Assembly (NCBI GenBank): GCA_963995525.1
Contig: OZ023214.1
Span: forward strand, 57,675,823 to 57,739,822
Length of the DNA stretch: 64,000 nucleotides
Direction of reading: 5' to 3'
DNA from: Escarpia spicata
Taxonomy: Eukaryota > Annelida > Polychaeta > Sabellida > Siboglinidae
The notes beneath the pieces were generated by a model that did no database searches, was not told the DNA's origin, and saw nothing but the letters and a program-made list of their open reading frames with translations. Below are positions 54,622 to 64,000 of this stretch, piece after piece. Position 1 is the first letter of the stretch, and each line of letters opens with the position of its first letter. The translations under genes and the position numbers were made by a program.

Positions 54622-54765
54622 GCACAGTTGGTCAGATGTGTAGTGCGAAGGACCCAGCGTCAACCAAGTGTGTTCCCTGCCCAAACAACTACTTCATCGA
54701 AACACACTCGAAATCAAGCGACATGCTTCCGTGTTCCTTGAGGAAACCATGTCTTCATAACAGAG
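54622..54765 (+). CDS. TNF-receptor-like gene, exon B (first Cys-rich repeat)
   Basis: Flanked by acceptor tgtgtggcag and donor gtgaga; 144 bp, phase 1 to 1. It encodes TVGQMCSAKDPASTKCVPCP then NNYFIETHS and CSLRKPC. The pattern Cys-x9-Cys-x2-Cys, with an aromatic soon after, is typical of TNFR Cys-rich repeats, and the CRD begun in exon A is completed here. Confidence 0.75.
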
Positions 54766-54839
54766 GTGAGATAGAGTAGAAGATATAGAAGATATTCTGA
54801 TGTACAGTTGTATGTACATGTGCCATGGGGCTTACTCTA

Positions 54840-54995
54840 GTGGAGCGCTGTGGTGCAGTGGCTAGAGCTTTGAATTCTCGATCGAGAGAACCCGGGTTCG
54901 AATCCTGTGCTGTTGTGTCGAACCTTGAGCATGTTACTCCAGTTAGTAAAATGTAGAGCACTTTGAGCTGTGCTATATAAGAACTTACCTTTACT
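54840..54995 (+). repeat. tRNA-derived SINE in intron
   Basis: gtggtgcagtggctagagc (A box) and gggttcgaatcctg (B box) with correct spacing, then gagcactttgagctgtgcta + tataagaac, the common 3' tail of many animal SINEs. It inserted sense to the receptor gene. Confidence 0.85.
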
Positions 54996-55358
54996 GTTTT
55001 TACTTTCTTCTGTTCATATGTACATATCAAATACAAACCATTTGTGTATTGTTTGTTGCAAAACTATTTAAAATGGTCTTAAAGTTGAGTCGCTAAAATA
55101 TTCTTTTCGTTTTTGAATAAAGAAAATCGTGTTTATAAAAAATCAAATGTGTCTACTTGGCTGACATTTTGTTAATGGGATAACAATTATTTGTTGATGA
55201 ACACGTGTTCATAAGAATAACATTGGAAAACATTACATTTACAAAGAGTGATTGCTATTTTGTATAGAGCTGCAAGCAAGCTGTCAATTCATCTCACAAT
55301 TACCTATTTTTACTGAGAATGACTGGTGAGAAATGCTACAGTTGTACCTTTTTGGTAG

Positions 55359-55508
55359 GTTTGACAATCAAGGTGAATGGGACGTCCGTGTCTGACAACG
55401 TGTGTCAGTGTGACGTCAAGGTGGGGTATTGGGACCCAGAGAAAGTGCACGACCCAAAGAGATGTTCCTATGAGGAGTGTGACGTAGGAAATGAGCTGAC
55501 TGAGGAAG
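55359..55508 (+). CDS. TNF-receptor-like gene, exon C (second Cys-rich repeat)
   Basis: Acceptor cctttttggtag and donor gttagt; 150 bp, phase 1 to 1. It encodes LTIKVNGTSVSDNVCQCDVK, then VGYWDP and RCSYEECDVGNELTEE. The VCQCxxGYW-type motif is the usual start of a TNFR repeat. One N-glycosylation site (NGT) is present. The donor GT is also the first base pair of the 35 bp array that follows. Confidence 0.8.
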
Positions 55509-56136
55509 GTTAGTGGAGAGAAGCTAACTACTCACACATACATGTTAGTGGAGAGAAGCTAACTACTCACACATACATGTTAGTGGGGAGAAGCTAACTA
55601 CTCACACATACATGTTAATGGGGAGAAGCTAACTACTCACACATACATGTTAGTAGAGAGAAGCCAACTACTCACACATACATATTAGTGGAGAGAAGCC
55701 AACTACTCACACATACATGTTAGTGGAGAGAAGCCAACTACTCACACATACATGTTAGTGGGGAGAAGCCAACTACTCACACATACATGTTAGTGGAGAG
55801 AAGCCAACTATGCACACACATGTTAGTGGGGAGAAGCCAACTACTCACACATACATGTTAGTGGAGAGAAGCCAACTACTCACACTTACATGTTAGTGGG
55901 GAGAAGCCAACTACTCACACATATATGTTAGTGGAGAGAAGCCAACTACTCACACATACATGTTAGTGGAGAGAAGCTAACTACTCACACATACATGTTA
56001 GTGGAGAGAAGCCAACTACTCACACATACATGTTAGTGGAGAGAAGCCAACTACTCACACATACATGTTAGTGGAGAGAAGCCAACTATGCACACACACA
56101 TGTTAGTGGGGAGAAGCCAACTACTCACACATACAT
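55509..56136 (+). repeat. Minisatellite 35 bp x ~18, starts on the donor site
   Basis: Unit gttagtggagagaagccaac + tactcacacatacat. The first unit begins at base 1 of the intron, so every unit repeats a donor-like g(t)gttagt. Confidence 0.95.
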
Positions 56137-56196
56137 GTTCACCCTCGCTTTTTCTTCTAGTTTTTCCTGTATTGCAGCCTTTGATTGTTACAAGCT

Positions 56197-57107
56197 GTGT
56201 AAGCCAGGCGTGTTAGTTTCTTGTTGCTGTGTTGTATGTAAGCCAGGCGTGTTAGTTTCTTGTTGCTGTATTGTAGTATGTAAGCCAGGTGTGTTAGTTT
56301 ATTGTTGCTGTATTGTAGTGTGTAAGCCAGGTGTGTTAGTTTCTTGTTGCTGTGTTGTAGGATGCAAGCCAAATGTGCCAGGTGTGTTAGTTTCTTGTTG
56401 CTGTGTTGTAGGATGCAAGGCGTGTAAGCCAGACGTGTTAGTTTCTTGTTGCTGTATTGTAGTGTGTAAGCCAGGTGTGTTAGTTTCTTGTTGCTGTGTT
56501 GTAGGATGCAACCTGTGTAAGCCAGGCATGTTAGTTTCTTGTTGCTGTGTTGTAGTATGCAAGCCAAGTACTCCAGGTGTGTTAGTTTCTTGTTGCTGTG
56601 TTGTAGGATGCAAGCCAAGTACTCCAGGTGTGTTAGTTTCTTGTTGCTGTGTTGTAGGATGCAAGCCAAGTACTCCAGGTGTGTTAGTTTCTTGTTGCTG
56701 TGTTGTAGGATGCAAGCCAAGTACTCCAGGTGTGTTAGTTTCTTGTTGCTGTGTTGTAGGATGCAAGCCAAGTACTCCAGGTGTGTTAGTTTCTTGTTGC
56801 TGTGTTGTAGGATGTAAGCCAAGTACTCCAGGCGTGTTAGTTTCTTGTTGCTGTGTTGTAGGATGTAAGCCAGGCATGTTAGTTTCTTGTTGATGTGTTG
56901 TAGGATGCAACATGTGTAAGCCAGGCGTGTTAGTTTCTTGTTGCTGTGTTGTAGGATGCCGCCCATGTATGCCAGGTGTGTTAGTTTCTTGTTGCTGTGT
57001 TGTAGGATGCCATCCAAGTATGCCAGGTGTGTTAGTTTCTTGTTGCTGTGTTGTAGGATGCAAGGCGTGTAAGCCAGACGTGTTAGTTTCTTGTTGCTGT
57101 GTTGTAG
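56197..57107 (+). repeat. Minisatellite ~51 bp x 19, repeats the acceptor of exon D in frame
   Basis: Unit tgttagtttcttgttgctgt + gttgtaggatgcaagccaag + tactccaggtg, with 39-51 bp versions. Each unit carries a pyrimidine-rich tract and acceptor ttgctgtgttgtag followed by gatgcaagcc, the start of exon D. Units are multiples of three, and the exon D frame stays open through nearly all of them; the only in-frame stop noticed is TGA at 56891-56893. Each would add a CKPxxPGVLVSCCCVVG-type segment. Confidence 0.9.
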
Positions 57108-57177
57108 GATGCAAGCCGTGTAGACAGCGCATGTTCAAGTCCAAGAAAGGCATTGAGATGTGCAGCCACTGGACAGA
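57108..57177 (+). CDS. TNF-receptor-like gene, exon D
   Basis: Acceptor is the last copy of gctgtgttgtag; the donor is taken as gtattg at 57178. Phase 1 to 2, which makes exon E join in frame. It encodes CKPCRQRMFKSKKGIEMCSH then WT. The junction with exon E gives CSHWTDCAALG, the CxxWTxC signature of TNFR repeats. Without this splice the frame ends at TGA 57182-57184. Confidence 0.75.
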
Positions 57178-57562
57178 GTATTGACACATTTCTTTCTCTA
57201 GCTGAACATATATGGCTAGCTAAACAAGCAAATCAATGAAATATTATTTTTGAGAGTACAACTGCAATTTGTTATTTGATCAAATTGAAGGCATACAAAA
57301 GATAAGAGCTTAACTTTGTGTTTTGGCACTGCTACGTGCAAGCTGCCCACAACAGTCGTTAGCTTGCCAATGTCATGGCTTTAAGAGACCTTGTATGTTC
57401 CATTACCCAGAATCATTTCAAGCCAGGGCTGCAAATTGTTAGCAGGAAGTTCATTGAATCATTGTACTTCGAACCAATTGATTGCAGTCTTGATTGCGGT
57501 AACAAGGCAAGTTATGTCCAAATTCCAGTAGCTTTGTTTACAAACTGAATGTTTTATACAGG

Positions 57563-57830
57563 TACATTTTGTAGGGGTAGCATTAAAATTGTGAACAATG
57601 TTTTATGTACATTTTGTGGGATAACATTAAAATTGTGAACATTTTGTAGGATAACCTTAAAATTGTGAACAGTGTTTTATGTACATTTTGTGGGGGTAAC
57701 ATTAAAATTGTGAACAATATTTTATGTACACTTTGTGTGGGTAACATTAAAATTGTGAACATTTTGTGGGGATAACATTAAAATTGTGAACATTTTGTGG
57801 GGGGTAACATTAAAATTAAGAACAATGTTT
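57563..57830. repeat. Irregular repeats of aacattaaaattgtgaac
   Basis: About seven units of attttgtgggggtaacatta + aaattgtgaac(aatgttttatgtac), of alternating short and long form, within the intron between exons D and E. Confidence 0.8.
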
Positions 57831-57988
57831 GAAAATATGATGAACATTCAATGTAGGTTTAATATGCACAAGCTACAAAGATACCAGGAATCTCTGAACA
57901 AAGTGTTTTCAGAGATTCATCTCTTGTACATATAAAATGTGGCATAGCCGATAATAATAGTGGCATCTTTATTCTTTGTTTGTTTCAG

Positions 57989-58101
57989 CTGTGCAGCTCT
58001 TGGTTTGGCCGATGGTCCTGGCAGAAACATCACCTACAACCCCGGCTGTGTTAACGAGACAGTTGCAGACGGCACACAAACAAGTCCTGTCGTCTTCACT
58101 G
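57989..58101 (+). CDS. TNF-receptor-like gene, exon E
   Basis: Acceptor tgtttgtttcag and donor gtaata; phase 2 to 1. It encodes CAALGLADGPGRNITYNPGC, then VNETVADGTQTSPVVFT. The pattern completes the CxxWTxC...G...C repeat. Two N-glycosylation sites (NIT, NET) are present. This should be the membrane-proximal end of the Cys-rich region. Confidence 0.75.
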
Positions 58102-58121
58102 GTAATAGATATGTCTGTGGC

Positions 58122-60160
58122 AGTGTTCACAAGAATATAACCCTGGCTGTATCCACATGGTTATAATCGTGAATGTGTTCACAAGAATATAACCCTGGCT
58201 GTATCCACCTGGTTGTAATCGTGAATGTGTTCACAAGAATATAACCCTGGCTGTATCCACATGGTTATAATCGTGAATGTGTTCACAAGAATATAACCCT
58301 GGCTGTATCCACATGGTTATAATCGTGAATGTGTTCACAAGAATATAACCCTGGCTGTATCCACATGGTTATAATCGTGAATGTGTTCACAAGAATATAA
58401 CCCTGGCTGTATCCACCTGGTTATAATCGTGAATGGTTCACAAGAATATAACCCTGGCTGTATCCACATGGTTATAATCGTGAATGTGTTCACAAGAATA
58501 TAACCCTGGCTGTATCCACATGGTTATAATCGTGAATGGTTCACAAGAATATAACCCTGGCTGTATCCACATGGTTATAATCGTGAATGTGTTCACAAGA
58601 ATATAACCCTGGCTGTATCCACATGGTTATAATCGTGAATGTGTTCACAAGAATATAACCCTGGCTGTATCCACATGGTTATAATCGTGAATGTGTACAT
58701 AAGAATATAACCCTGGCTGTATCCACATGGTTATAATTGTGAATGTGTTCACAAGAATATAACTCTGGCTGTATCCACATGGTTATAATCGTGAATGGTT
58801 CACAAGAATATAACCCTGGCTGTATCCACATGGTTATAATCGTGAATGTGTTCACAAGAATATAACCCTGGCTGTATCCACATGGTTATAATCGTGAATG
58901 TGTTCACAAGAATATAACCCTGGCTGTATCCACATGGTTATAATCGTGAATGTGTTCACAAGAATATAACCCTGGCTGTATCCACATGGTTATAATCGTG
59001 AATGTGTTCACAAGAATATAACCCTGGCTGTATCCACATGGTTATAATCGTGAATGTGTTCACAAGAATATAACCCTGGCTGTATCCACATGGTTATAAT
59101 CGTGAATGTGTTCACAAGAATATAACCCTGGCTGTATCCACATGGTTATAATCGTGAATGTGTTCACAAGAATATAACCCTGGCTGTATCCACCTGGTTA
59201 TAATCGTGAATGGTTCACAAGAATATAACCCTGGCTGTATCCACATGGTTATAATCGTGAATGTGTTCACAAGAATATAACCCTGGCTGTATCCACATGG
59301 TTATAATCGTGAATGGTTCACAAGAATATAACCCTGGCTGTATCCACATGGTTATAATCGTGAATGTGTTCACAAGAATATAACCCTGGCTGTATCCACA
59401 TGGTTATAATCGTGAATGTGTTCACAAGAATATAACCCTGGCTGTATCCACATGGTTATAATCGTGAATGTGTACATAAGAATATAACCCTGGCTGTATC
59501 CACATGGTTATAATTGTGAATGTGTTCACAAGAATATAACTCTGGCTGTATCCACATGGTTATAATCGTGAATGGTTCACAAGAATATAACCCTGGCTGT
59601 ATCCACATGGTTATAATCGTGAATGTGTTCACAAGAATATAACCCTGGCTGTATCCACATGGTTATAATCGTGAATGTGTTCACAAGAATATAACCCTGG
59701 CTGTATCCACATGGTTATAATCGTGAATGTGTTCACAAGAATATAACCCTGGCTGTATCCACATGGTTATAATCGTGAATGTGTTCACAAGAATATAACC
59801 CTGGCTGTATCCACATGGTTATAATCGTGAATGTGTTCACAAGAATATAACCCTGGCTGTATCCACATGGTTATAATTGTGAATGGTTCACAAGAATATA
59901 ACCCTGGCTGTATCCACATGGTTATAATTGTGAATGGTTCACAAGAATATAACCCTGGCTGTATCCACACGGTTATAATCGTGAATGTGTACATAAGAAT
60001 ATAACCCTGGCTGTATCCACATGGTTATAATTGTGAATGGTTCACAAGAATATAACTCTGGCTGTATCCACATGGTTATAATCGTGAATGTGTTCACAAG
60101 AATATAATCCTAGCTGTATCCACATGGTTATAATCATGAATATGTTCACAAGATCAAAAC
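58122..60160 (+). repeat. Minisatellite 52 bp x ~39, begins 20 bp inside the intron
   Basis: Unit gtgttcacaagaatataacc + ctggctgtatccacatggtt + ataatcgtgaat, with 50 bp versions lacking gt. Marker variants (gtgtacataag, aactctgg, ataattg) recur ~777 bp apart (58693 and 59470), so ~15 units were duplicated as a block. Confidence 0.95.
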
Positions 60161-60452
60161 TAGCTGTATTTTACATCCACATAATTTTTATGTACCATCT
60201 AATGTAAGACTATAACTATCACCAACTGTGCTCACAAAATAAACTGCATTCATATGATACACATTATAGTTTGTACGCGTGTCACCTTAGTTTGTTTACT
60301 ACTGTTGTTACATTCATTTTATGAGTGTGTCATATAACAATTAGTTTTGCAGAAAGAACAGTGTAACCGTTGATTGTATGCATTCTTTCTATCTTCATAC
60401 TACTCTCTGTTTTATGATAGAGAATAACTAATTGAGAGGATGTTTCTCACAG

Positions 60453-60483
60453 GGGCAGTGGCTGAAGATGAGCAAAGAAAGGG
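60453..60483 (+). CDS. TNF-receptor-like gene, small exon F (tentative)
   Basis: Acceptor tgtttctcacag and donor gtgagt enclose 31 bp that join exon E in phase and encode Gly-Ala-Val-Ala-Glu-Asp-Glu-Gln-Arg-Lys. Good splice signals and phase fit support it, but it is short and has no motif. The following exon is not in the window. Confidence 0.45.
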
Positions 60484-60547
60484 GTGAGTTGACGCCAATT
60501 ATCTTATCTTTGGAATACTCTTTGATCTGCTATTTCTGTTAGCAAAA

Positions 60548-60691
60548 ATATGTTTATTTCATTATTTCTCATTGGCAATATTTGGTGGTCAATCCAAGTT
60601 TTTCCTGTAATTTATATATACATATAAATTACAGGAAAAACTCGGATTGTTCACCAAATATTGCCAATGAGAAATAATGAAATAAACATAT
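60548..60691. repeat. Long hairpin, ~70 bp arms
   Basis: atatgtttatttcattattt...cctgtaatttatat is followed after a few bases by its inverted copy, with only about three mismatches. It ends exactly where the minus-strand LINE begins. Confidence 0.92.
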
Positions 60692-60779
60692 AACAAGATT
60701 TAACAAGATTGCCATCCAGAAAATTAACTCTAGATGGCAAGGTGAACAAGGAAGGCTTTTGGCTTATTGAGAGTCCAAT

Positions 60780-62057
60780 ACTTTTTATCTACGTGTATCC
60801 CACCCTTTTAAGGTATGTGTCGATTTTATTTTTAAACCTTCATGCTACTAGCACCCACACAATCAGGAGGTAATCTGTTTCATTCATTTACAGTCCTTTG
60901 TGAGAATGAGAACTTTCTTATATCTAATCTACACTGCTCCTTTATTAATATAACTTCATGTCCTCTGGTCCTTCCATCTTTCTTAACTGAGAAAACAATA
61001 TTTCTATCAATATTTTCATAACCATTCAATATTTTAAACACTTCTATCTGATCTCCTCTCTATCTCCTGGTCTCTAGTGTTGTTAAACCACATTCTTTTA
61101 GGCGTATTTCATAACTAAGATCCCTCAGTTTTGGTATAATTTTAGTTGCTCTCCTCTGTACTCTTTCTAACATGTCCTTCCTACGATATGGGCTCCGCGC
61201 TTCTGTACAATACTCTAAATGGGGCCTAACTATTGTTTTGTACAGCGGTGTTATTAGTTCTATTTCCTTATACATTATGTTTTGCCTAATTAATCCAAGG
61301 ATTTGATTTCCCTTTGAAGCGGCAATACCGCATTGCTCTGTTTTGTGTACTTATATGCTAGTGAATATCACCAAACAGTGAGTATAATTAAAGAAAAATG
61401 TAATACTCACAGAACAACTGAGAAAAACGTGGTCACTTCTACAAAATAAGATGGCAGACATTGTAAAAGTAATTGGTCAGAGTCTGGTCAATGGTCACTA
61501 GAGGGTGGTTCAATAATAACAATGAGACATGTGCCACTGACATAAAATAGCATGGACTTCAATGTCAGTGAATACATAGTTCAGATATCATGGAATGAGA
61601 AACATGACACTCTGAAACCTTCATATCAGCACTAATGGTTAACCCTAAGTCCTTTTCTTTTACAGTAGTACTTTGTACAGAACCTCCCATTGTATATTGT
61701 ACATCTTCGTTTCCATGTCCTGTGTGGAGGCATTTCCCCAAATTTAACAACATTTGCCATTTTTCAAACCATTTTATTAACCTGTCAAGATCATCTTATA
61801 AATGCTGTCTATCTCTCACGTTTGATCCTAAACAATTTTGTATCATCCACAAATTTCAATACCTTGCTTGTTATATCATCGTCCAAATTATTATTAAGAA
61901 TAATATAGGTCCCAGTACTGATCCCTGTGGTACCCCACTCAAAACTAATTTCCAGTCTGAAGTCTCCCCATCAACTACTACCCATTGTCTTCTGTCAATC
62001 GGCCATTTTTCTATCCAGTTAATTAAACCATCTCCTGTGTCATGGGCCTTTAGTTTA
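60780..62057 (-). pseudogene. LINE ORF2, RT C-terminal half
   Basis: Pieces in coding order: HDTGDGLINWIEKWPIDRRQ near 62040-61980; SGVPQGSVLGPILF near 61930; KFGKC-like and VKEKDLGLTISADMKVSE near 61640; then, after a 269 bp insertion, CGIAASKGNQILGLI near 61300, LERVQRRATKIIPKLRDLSY near 61150, LKECGLTTLETRR near 61080 and RGHEVILIKEQCRLDIRK near 60930. The palm FADD is poorly preserved. Frames change several times. Confidence 0.8.
61341..61609. mobile_element. 269 bp insertion in the LINE, 5 bp target duplication
   Basis: CTCTG occurs on both sides (61336-61340 and 61610-61614), where the intact LINE copy has it once. The insert is non-coding, with a plus-strand TGTG...TGACA outline, so a solo LTR or a short TIR element is possible. 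Confidence 0.7.
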
Positions 62058-62197
62058 TGGCATGGTACGGGTGCTAATTTACGCTTTTTTGAAAAAATAT
62101 GTCGCTAGTTTTCCAGTGCCAGATAGTAGATTTGTATGTTTACTATAAATAATCTTCATTTTTAGACCAACAACATACCTCTAAATGACTTTTAATC

Positions 62198-62575
62198 ATG
62201 AATAAAGTCCACCCCTATCACAATGATATATCCATTTTTATTGGGAAGTATGCGCTGAAAGTTGTCGATGTTTATGCCATGACAACGCGGTCCTTCCTTC
62301 GACTTACGCCATCTTGTTTGATATTTTTGGAACTGCCAAAACGTCGTCTGTCAATTACCGTAGTCGGTAATTCCGCCCTTGCTGAGAATGACCTTATTTG
62401 TCATTCGGTAACTGTTGTGTCGTCATCCGCTAAGTTCTGTGATGCGCCTCGTGTCTACGAACACTCTGATTGGTTTATGAAGTTGGCGAGTGCAAAACTC
62501 TTCCGGTATGCCACTTGTTGCTACTTCCCATTGTTTATAAAATATGGCAGTTTTCTCAGGAAAAATGCAAGTTAA
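62198..62575 (+). CDS. Unknown ORF in the LINE insertion
   Basis: 125 codons starting MNKVHPYHNDISIFIGKY. No motif is recognised. The sequence around it (62.2-62.8 kb) is less AT-rich than the flanks, and an overlapping frame runs on to 62814. It may be a relic of a gene carried by the inserted DNA. Confidence 0.25.
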   Translation: MNKVHPYHNDISIFIGKYALKVVDVYAMTTRSFLRLTPSCLIFLELPKRRLSITVVGNSALAENDLICHSVTVVSSSAKFCDAPRVYEHSDWFMKLASAKLFRYATCCYFPLFIKYGSFLRKNAS

Positions 62576-62959
62576 TTTCGTCGCCTGTCAGAGACGCTGG
62601 CGAAGACGTGGCAATGCCAGTCGGAGCTGTCTCTTCGACTTCGCTGCCCGTTGCCGTGGCTGAGTGTGGGGCTTGTGCTAATGTTACTGTCGGCACCAGT
62701 GATGGTACGATAGTTAAAGAGACTGCAGCTTTGCCAAGTAGTGTGTCCTGTAGCCAGACAAAGCTAGCACTGATGCGTGATGACAGCAGGCCTATTAACT
62801 GGCCTTGGGCTTGACATGTTAACTGTTTTGTGTGTCTAAGTTATTGCTTTGTTAACTTATATTTTCAGATCTGTGCAATTTATATATGGGCGTCTGTTCT
62901 TTTCAGTAAAACCTGTAAGTTGCTGTTGCCCCAGATTTGTTGGCATATAAATAAAATGT

Positions 62960-63320
62960 TATTATTATTATCATGTTGTGGATATATTTCATTATAAACA
63001 TTGCTTGTTATGCAAAATTAATGTTGTGAGAAAACAAACACCTTTAATTGGATTGTTTTGGCTGTTTACAGCCATTACTATTCGTTTACAGAAAATCAGA
63101 TGATGATGCAAATTATGTACCTTGATAGTTATAAAAAAAGCTACATTGTGTCAATTCTGTGGGTGTATTTCATCTCAAATATTGTTTATTGTGCATAATT
63201 AATGTCTGTGAGGTAAACAAACACAATTTATTGAATGTTTTACTTGTTTACAATAATATTATTCATATTATCACAGAGTAAACTTTGACGGCCGTTTACA
63301 GAAAATCAACACTGGAAGTA
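62960..63320. repeat. Diverged tandem duplication, ~185 bp x 2
   Basis: Both halves run tatttcat...attgt(t/g)tat...aattaatgt...tttacagaaaatca. Confidence 0.6.
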
Positions 63321-63585
63321 AAAATGATATGATAATCTGGTTTGGATTGTTGTGTTCTAGATATTCTGCACAATCTGTATACAAAACATTTTGGATTTGT
63401 GTTTTAACTTTGTAGTTATCTAAAAAAAGTCAAAAAATGTTGCATTTTCAATCAATCGGTTTTGAAAATTCAAAATAAAATATAAATATTAAAAAAATTG
63501 GAAATGTTTTTTATACAGATTGTGGAGAATATCCAGGAGAACACAACAGGCTAAGTCAGCTCACCATATCATTTTTACTTCCAGA
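63309..63585. repeat. Imperfect hairpin, ~80 bp arms
   Basis: ctggaagtaaaaatgatatg...gcacaatctgtata on the left is repeated inverted as tatacagattgtggag...catatcatttttacttccag on the right, with ~110 bp between. Confidence 0.85.
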
Positions 63586-63784
63586 GTTTTGCAATTTTCT
63601 AGATAGGCTGTGAATACCACAATTTGGCAGCCATTTTGTTTATTACCATGGAAACGGGGGGTCTGGCAGAAAAAAATGCCCGAAATTGTTTACTCAGTAA
63701 TAGCTTTTCTACAGCTTGGATGCAAAAAAATTATATTAATTATGCATTTTAAAAAGTGTCCTATCTAGCTGCTAAACCTCCCCA

Positions 63785-63893
63785 TAAACAGTAACCTTTG
63801 ATGTGGCACTTTGTCGAAAGCTTTCTGAAAATGTAATGAAAATGGTGATCCTCGTCTACCCACTTAGTGATATCTTCCAAAAAACAACATATA
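63785..63893 (-). pseudogene. LINE ORF2, proximal RT piece
   Basis: The minus strand reads HFQKAFDKVPHQRLLF, preceded by a frame-shifted KWVDEGSP-like stretch. It continues the RT at 62057 across the 1.7 kb insertion. Confidence 0.75.
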
Positions 63894-64000
63894 TATGTGT
63901 GTGTTTTAAACTAAACTTCTCTCTCTCGATTTATCGCTCTCACTCTCTGTTGTGTCATGCGTTTAGCTATGTATTGTTGCATGTGCTTAACATGGATGTT
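63894..64000. other. No gene seen
   Basis: AT-rich end of the window. Confidence 0.3.

Larger units (their letters stand above)
62058..63784. mobile_element. 1.7 kb insertion in the LINE, TA target site
   Basis: RT homology stops at 62057 and resumes at 63785. The intact copy has AGTTTAAACAGT at this point; here TA is present on both sides. The ends (tggcatggtacggg and, inverted, tggggaggtttagc) are only weakly alike. It contains the ORF at 62198, a ~185 bp tandem duplication and a hairpin. Confidence 0.55.
60692..63893 (-). mobile_element. LINE (CR1/Rex-like) with two later insertions
   Basis: Same family as 6575-8640, on the minus strand, with its 3' end at 60692, where ttaaatcttgtta-type 10 bp repeats close the element. 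It is interrupted at 61341-61609 and at 62058-63784. The 5' side breaks off at ~63893 inside RT, as in a 5'-truncated copy. Confidence 0.85.

Noticed and set aside
54840..54915. Functional tRNA gene
   Set aside because: A and B boxes are good, but stems do not pair and a SINE 3' tail follows.
56135..57189. Three long overlapping frames (252, 286 and 296 codons) across the 51 bp array as separate proteins
   Set aside because: Units divisible by three keep several frames open by chance. Only the frame continuous with exon D has biological support.

Overview
The window is animal nuclear DNA. Exons carry GT/AG splice signals, introns are large, there are tRNA-derived SINEs, and LTR, LINE, hAT and Kolobok-like mobile elements are abundant. 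No bacterial-style gene organisation is present. A marine invertebrate fits best. My specific guess is a lancelet (cephalochordate), because minisatellite arrays that start on exon/intron junctions have been reported in amphioxus and occur here repeatedly in one gene. A lophotrochozoan cannot be excluded from sequence alone.

Layout. 1-1.7 kb: last exon and 3' flank of an unidentified host gene. 1.70-6.23 kb: a very young Ty3/gypsy retrotransposon with identical 152 bp LTRs, a 5 bp target duplication and one frameshift inside integrase. 6.5-8.6 kb: a CR1/Rex-like LINE. 8.6-10.1 kb: two copies of a short TIR element. 10.1-16 kb: a decayed minus-strand gypsy (10945-15258) nested inside the integrase gene of an older minus-strand gypsy. 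16-24.5 kb: mostly non-coding, with one LINE fragment, a MITE and three minisatellites. 24.56-35.56 kb: a large, decayed minus-strand Ty3/gypsy-like unit whose third, 3' gene is a zinc-finger plus TatD-type metallonuclease instead of an envelope; its gag is split by a LINE piece. 35.7-39.3 kb: LINE fragments and a Kolobok-like element with a THAP exon and TTAA target sites. 39.4-42.2 kb: relic of a BED-finger, transposase-like gene split by a 44-copy 38 bp array. 45.28-46.28 kb: a hAT element with perfect 8 bp target duplications. 46.36-49.41 kb: a 3 kb higher-order minisatellite. 49.4-53 kb: palindromes, an inverted duplication carrying a possible THAP start, and a SINE. 53.0-60.5 kb: six exons of a plus-strand TNF-receptor-like gene with minisatellites sitting on its splice junctions. 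60.5-64 kb: a hairpin and a minus-strand LINE carrying two later insertions.

Host genes contribute little: one terminal exon and one partial receptor gene. The rest is a layered record of transposition. Two points deserve most attention. The first is the gypsy-like unit with a TatD nuclease ORF lying between integrase and the 3' LTR, preceded by a splice-acceptor-like sequence. The second is the receptor gene, in which arrays begin or end exactly at splice sites; one of them repeats a 3' splice site about 19 times in a frame that stays open into the exon.
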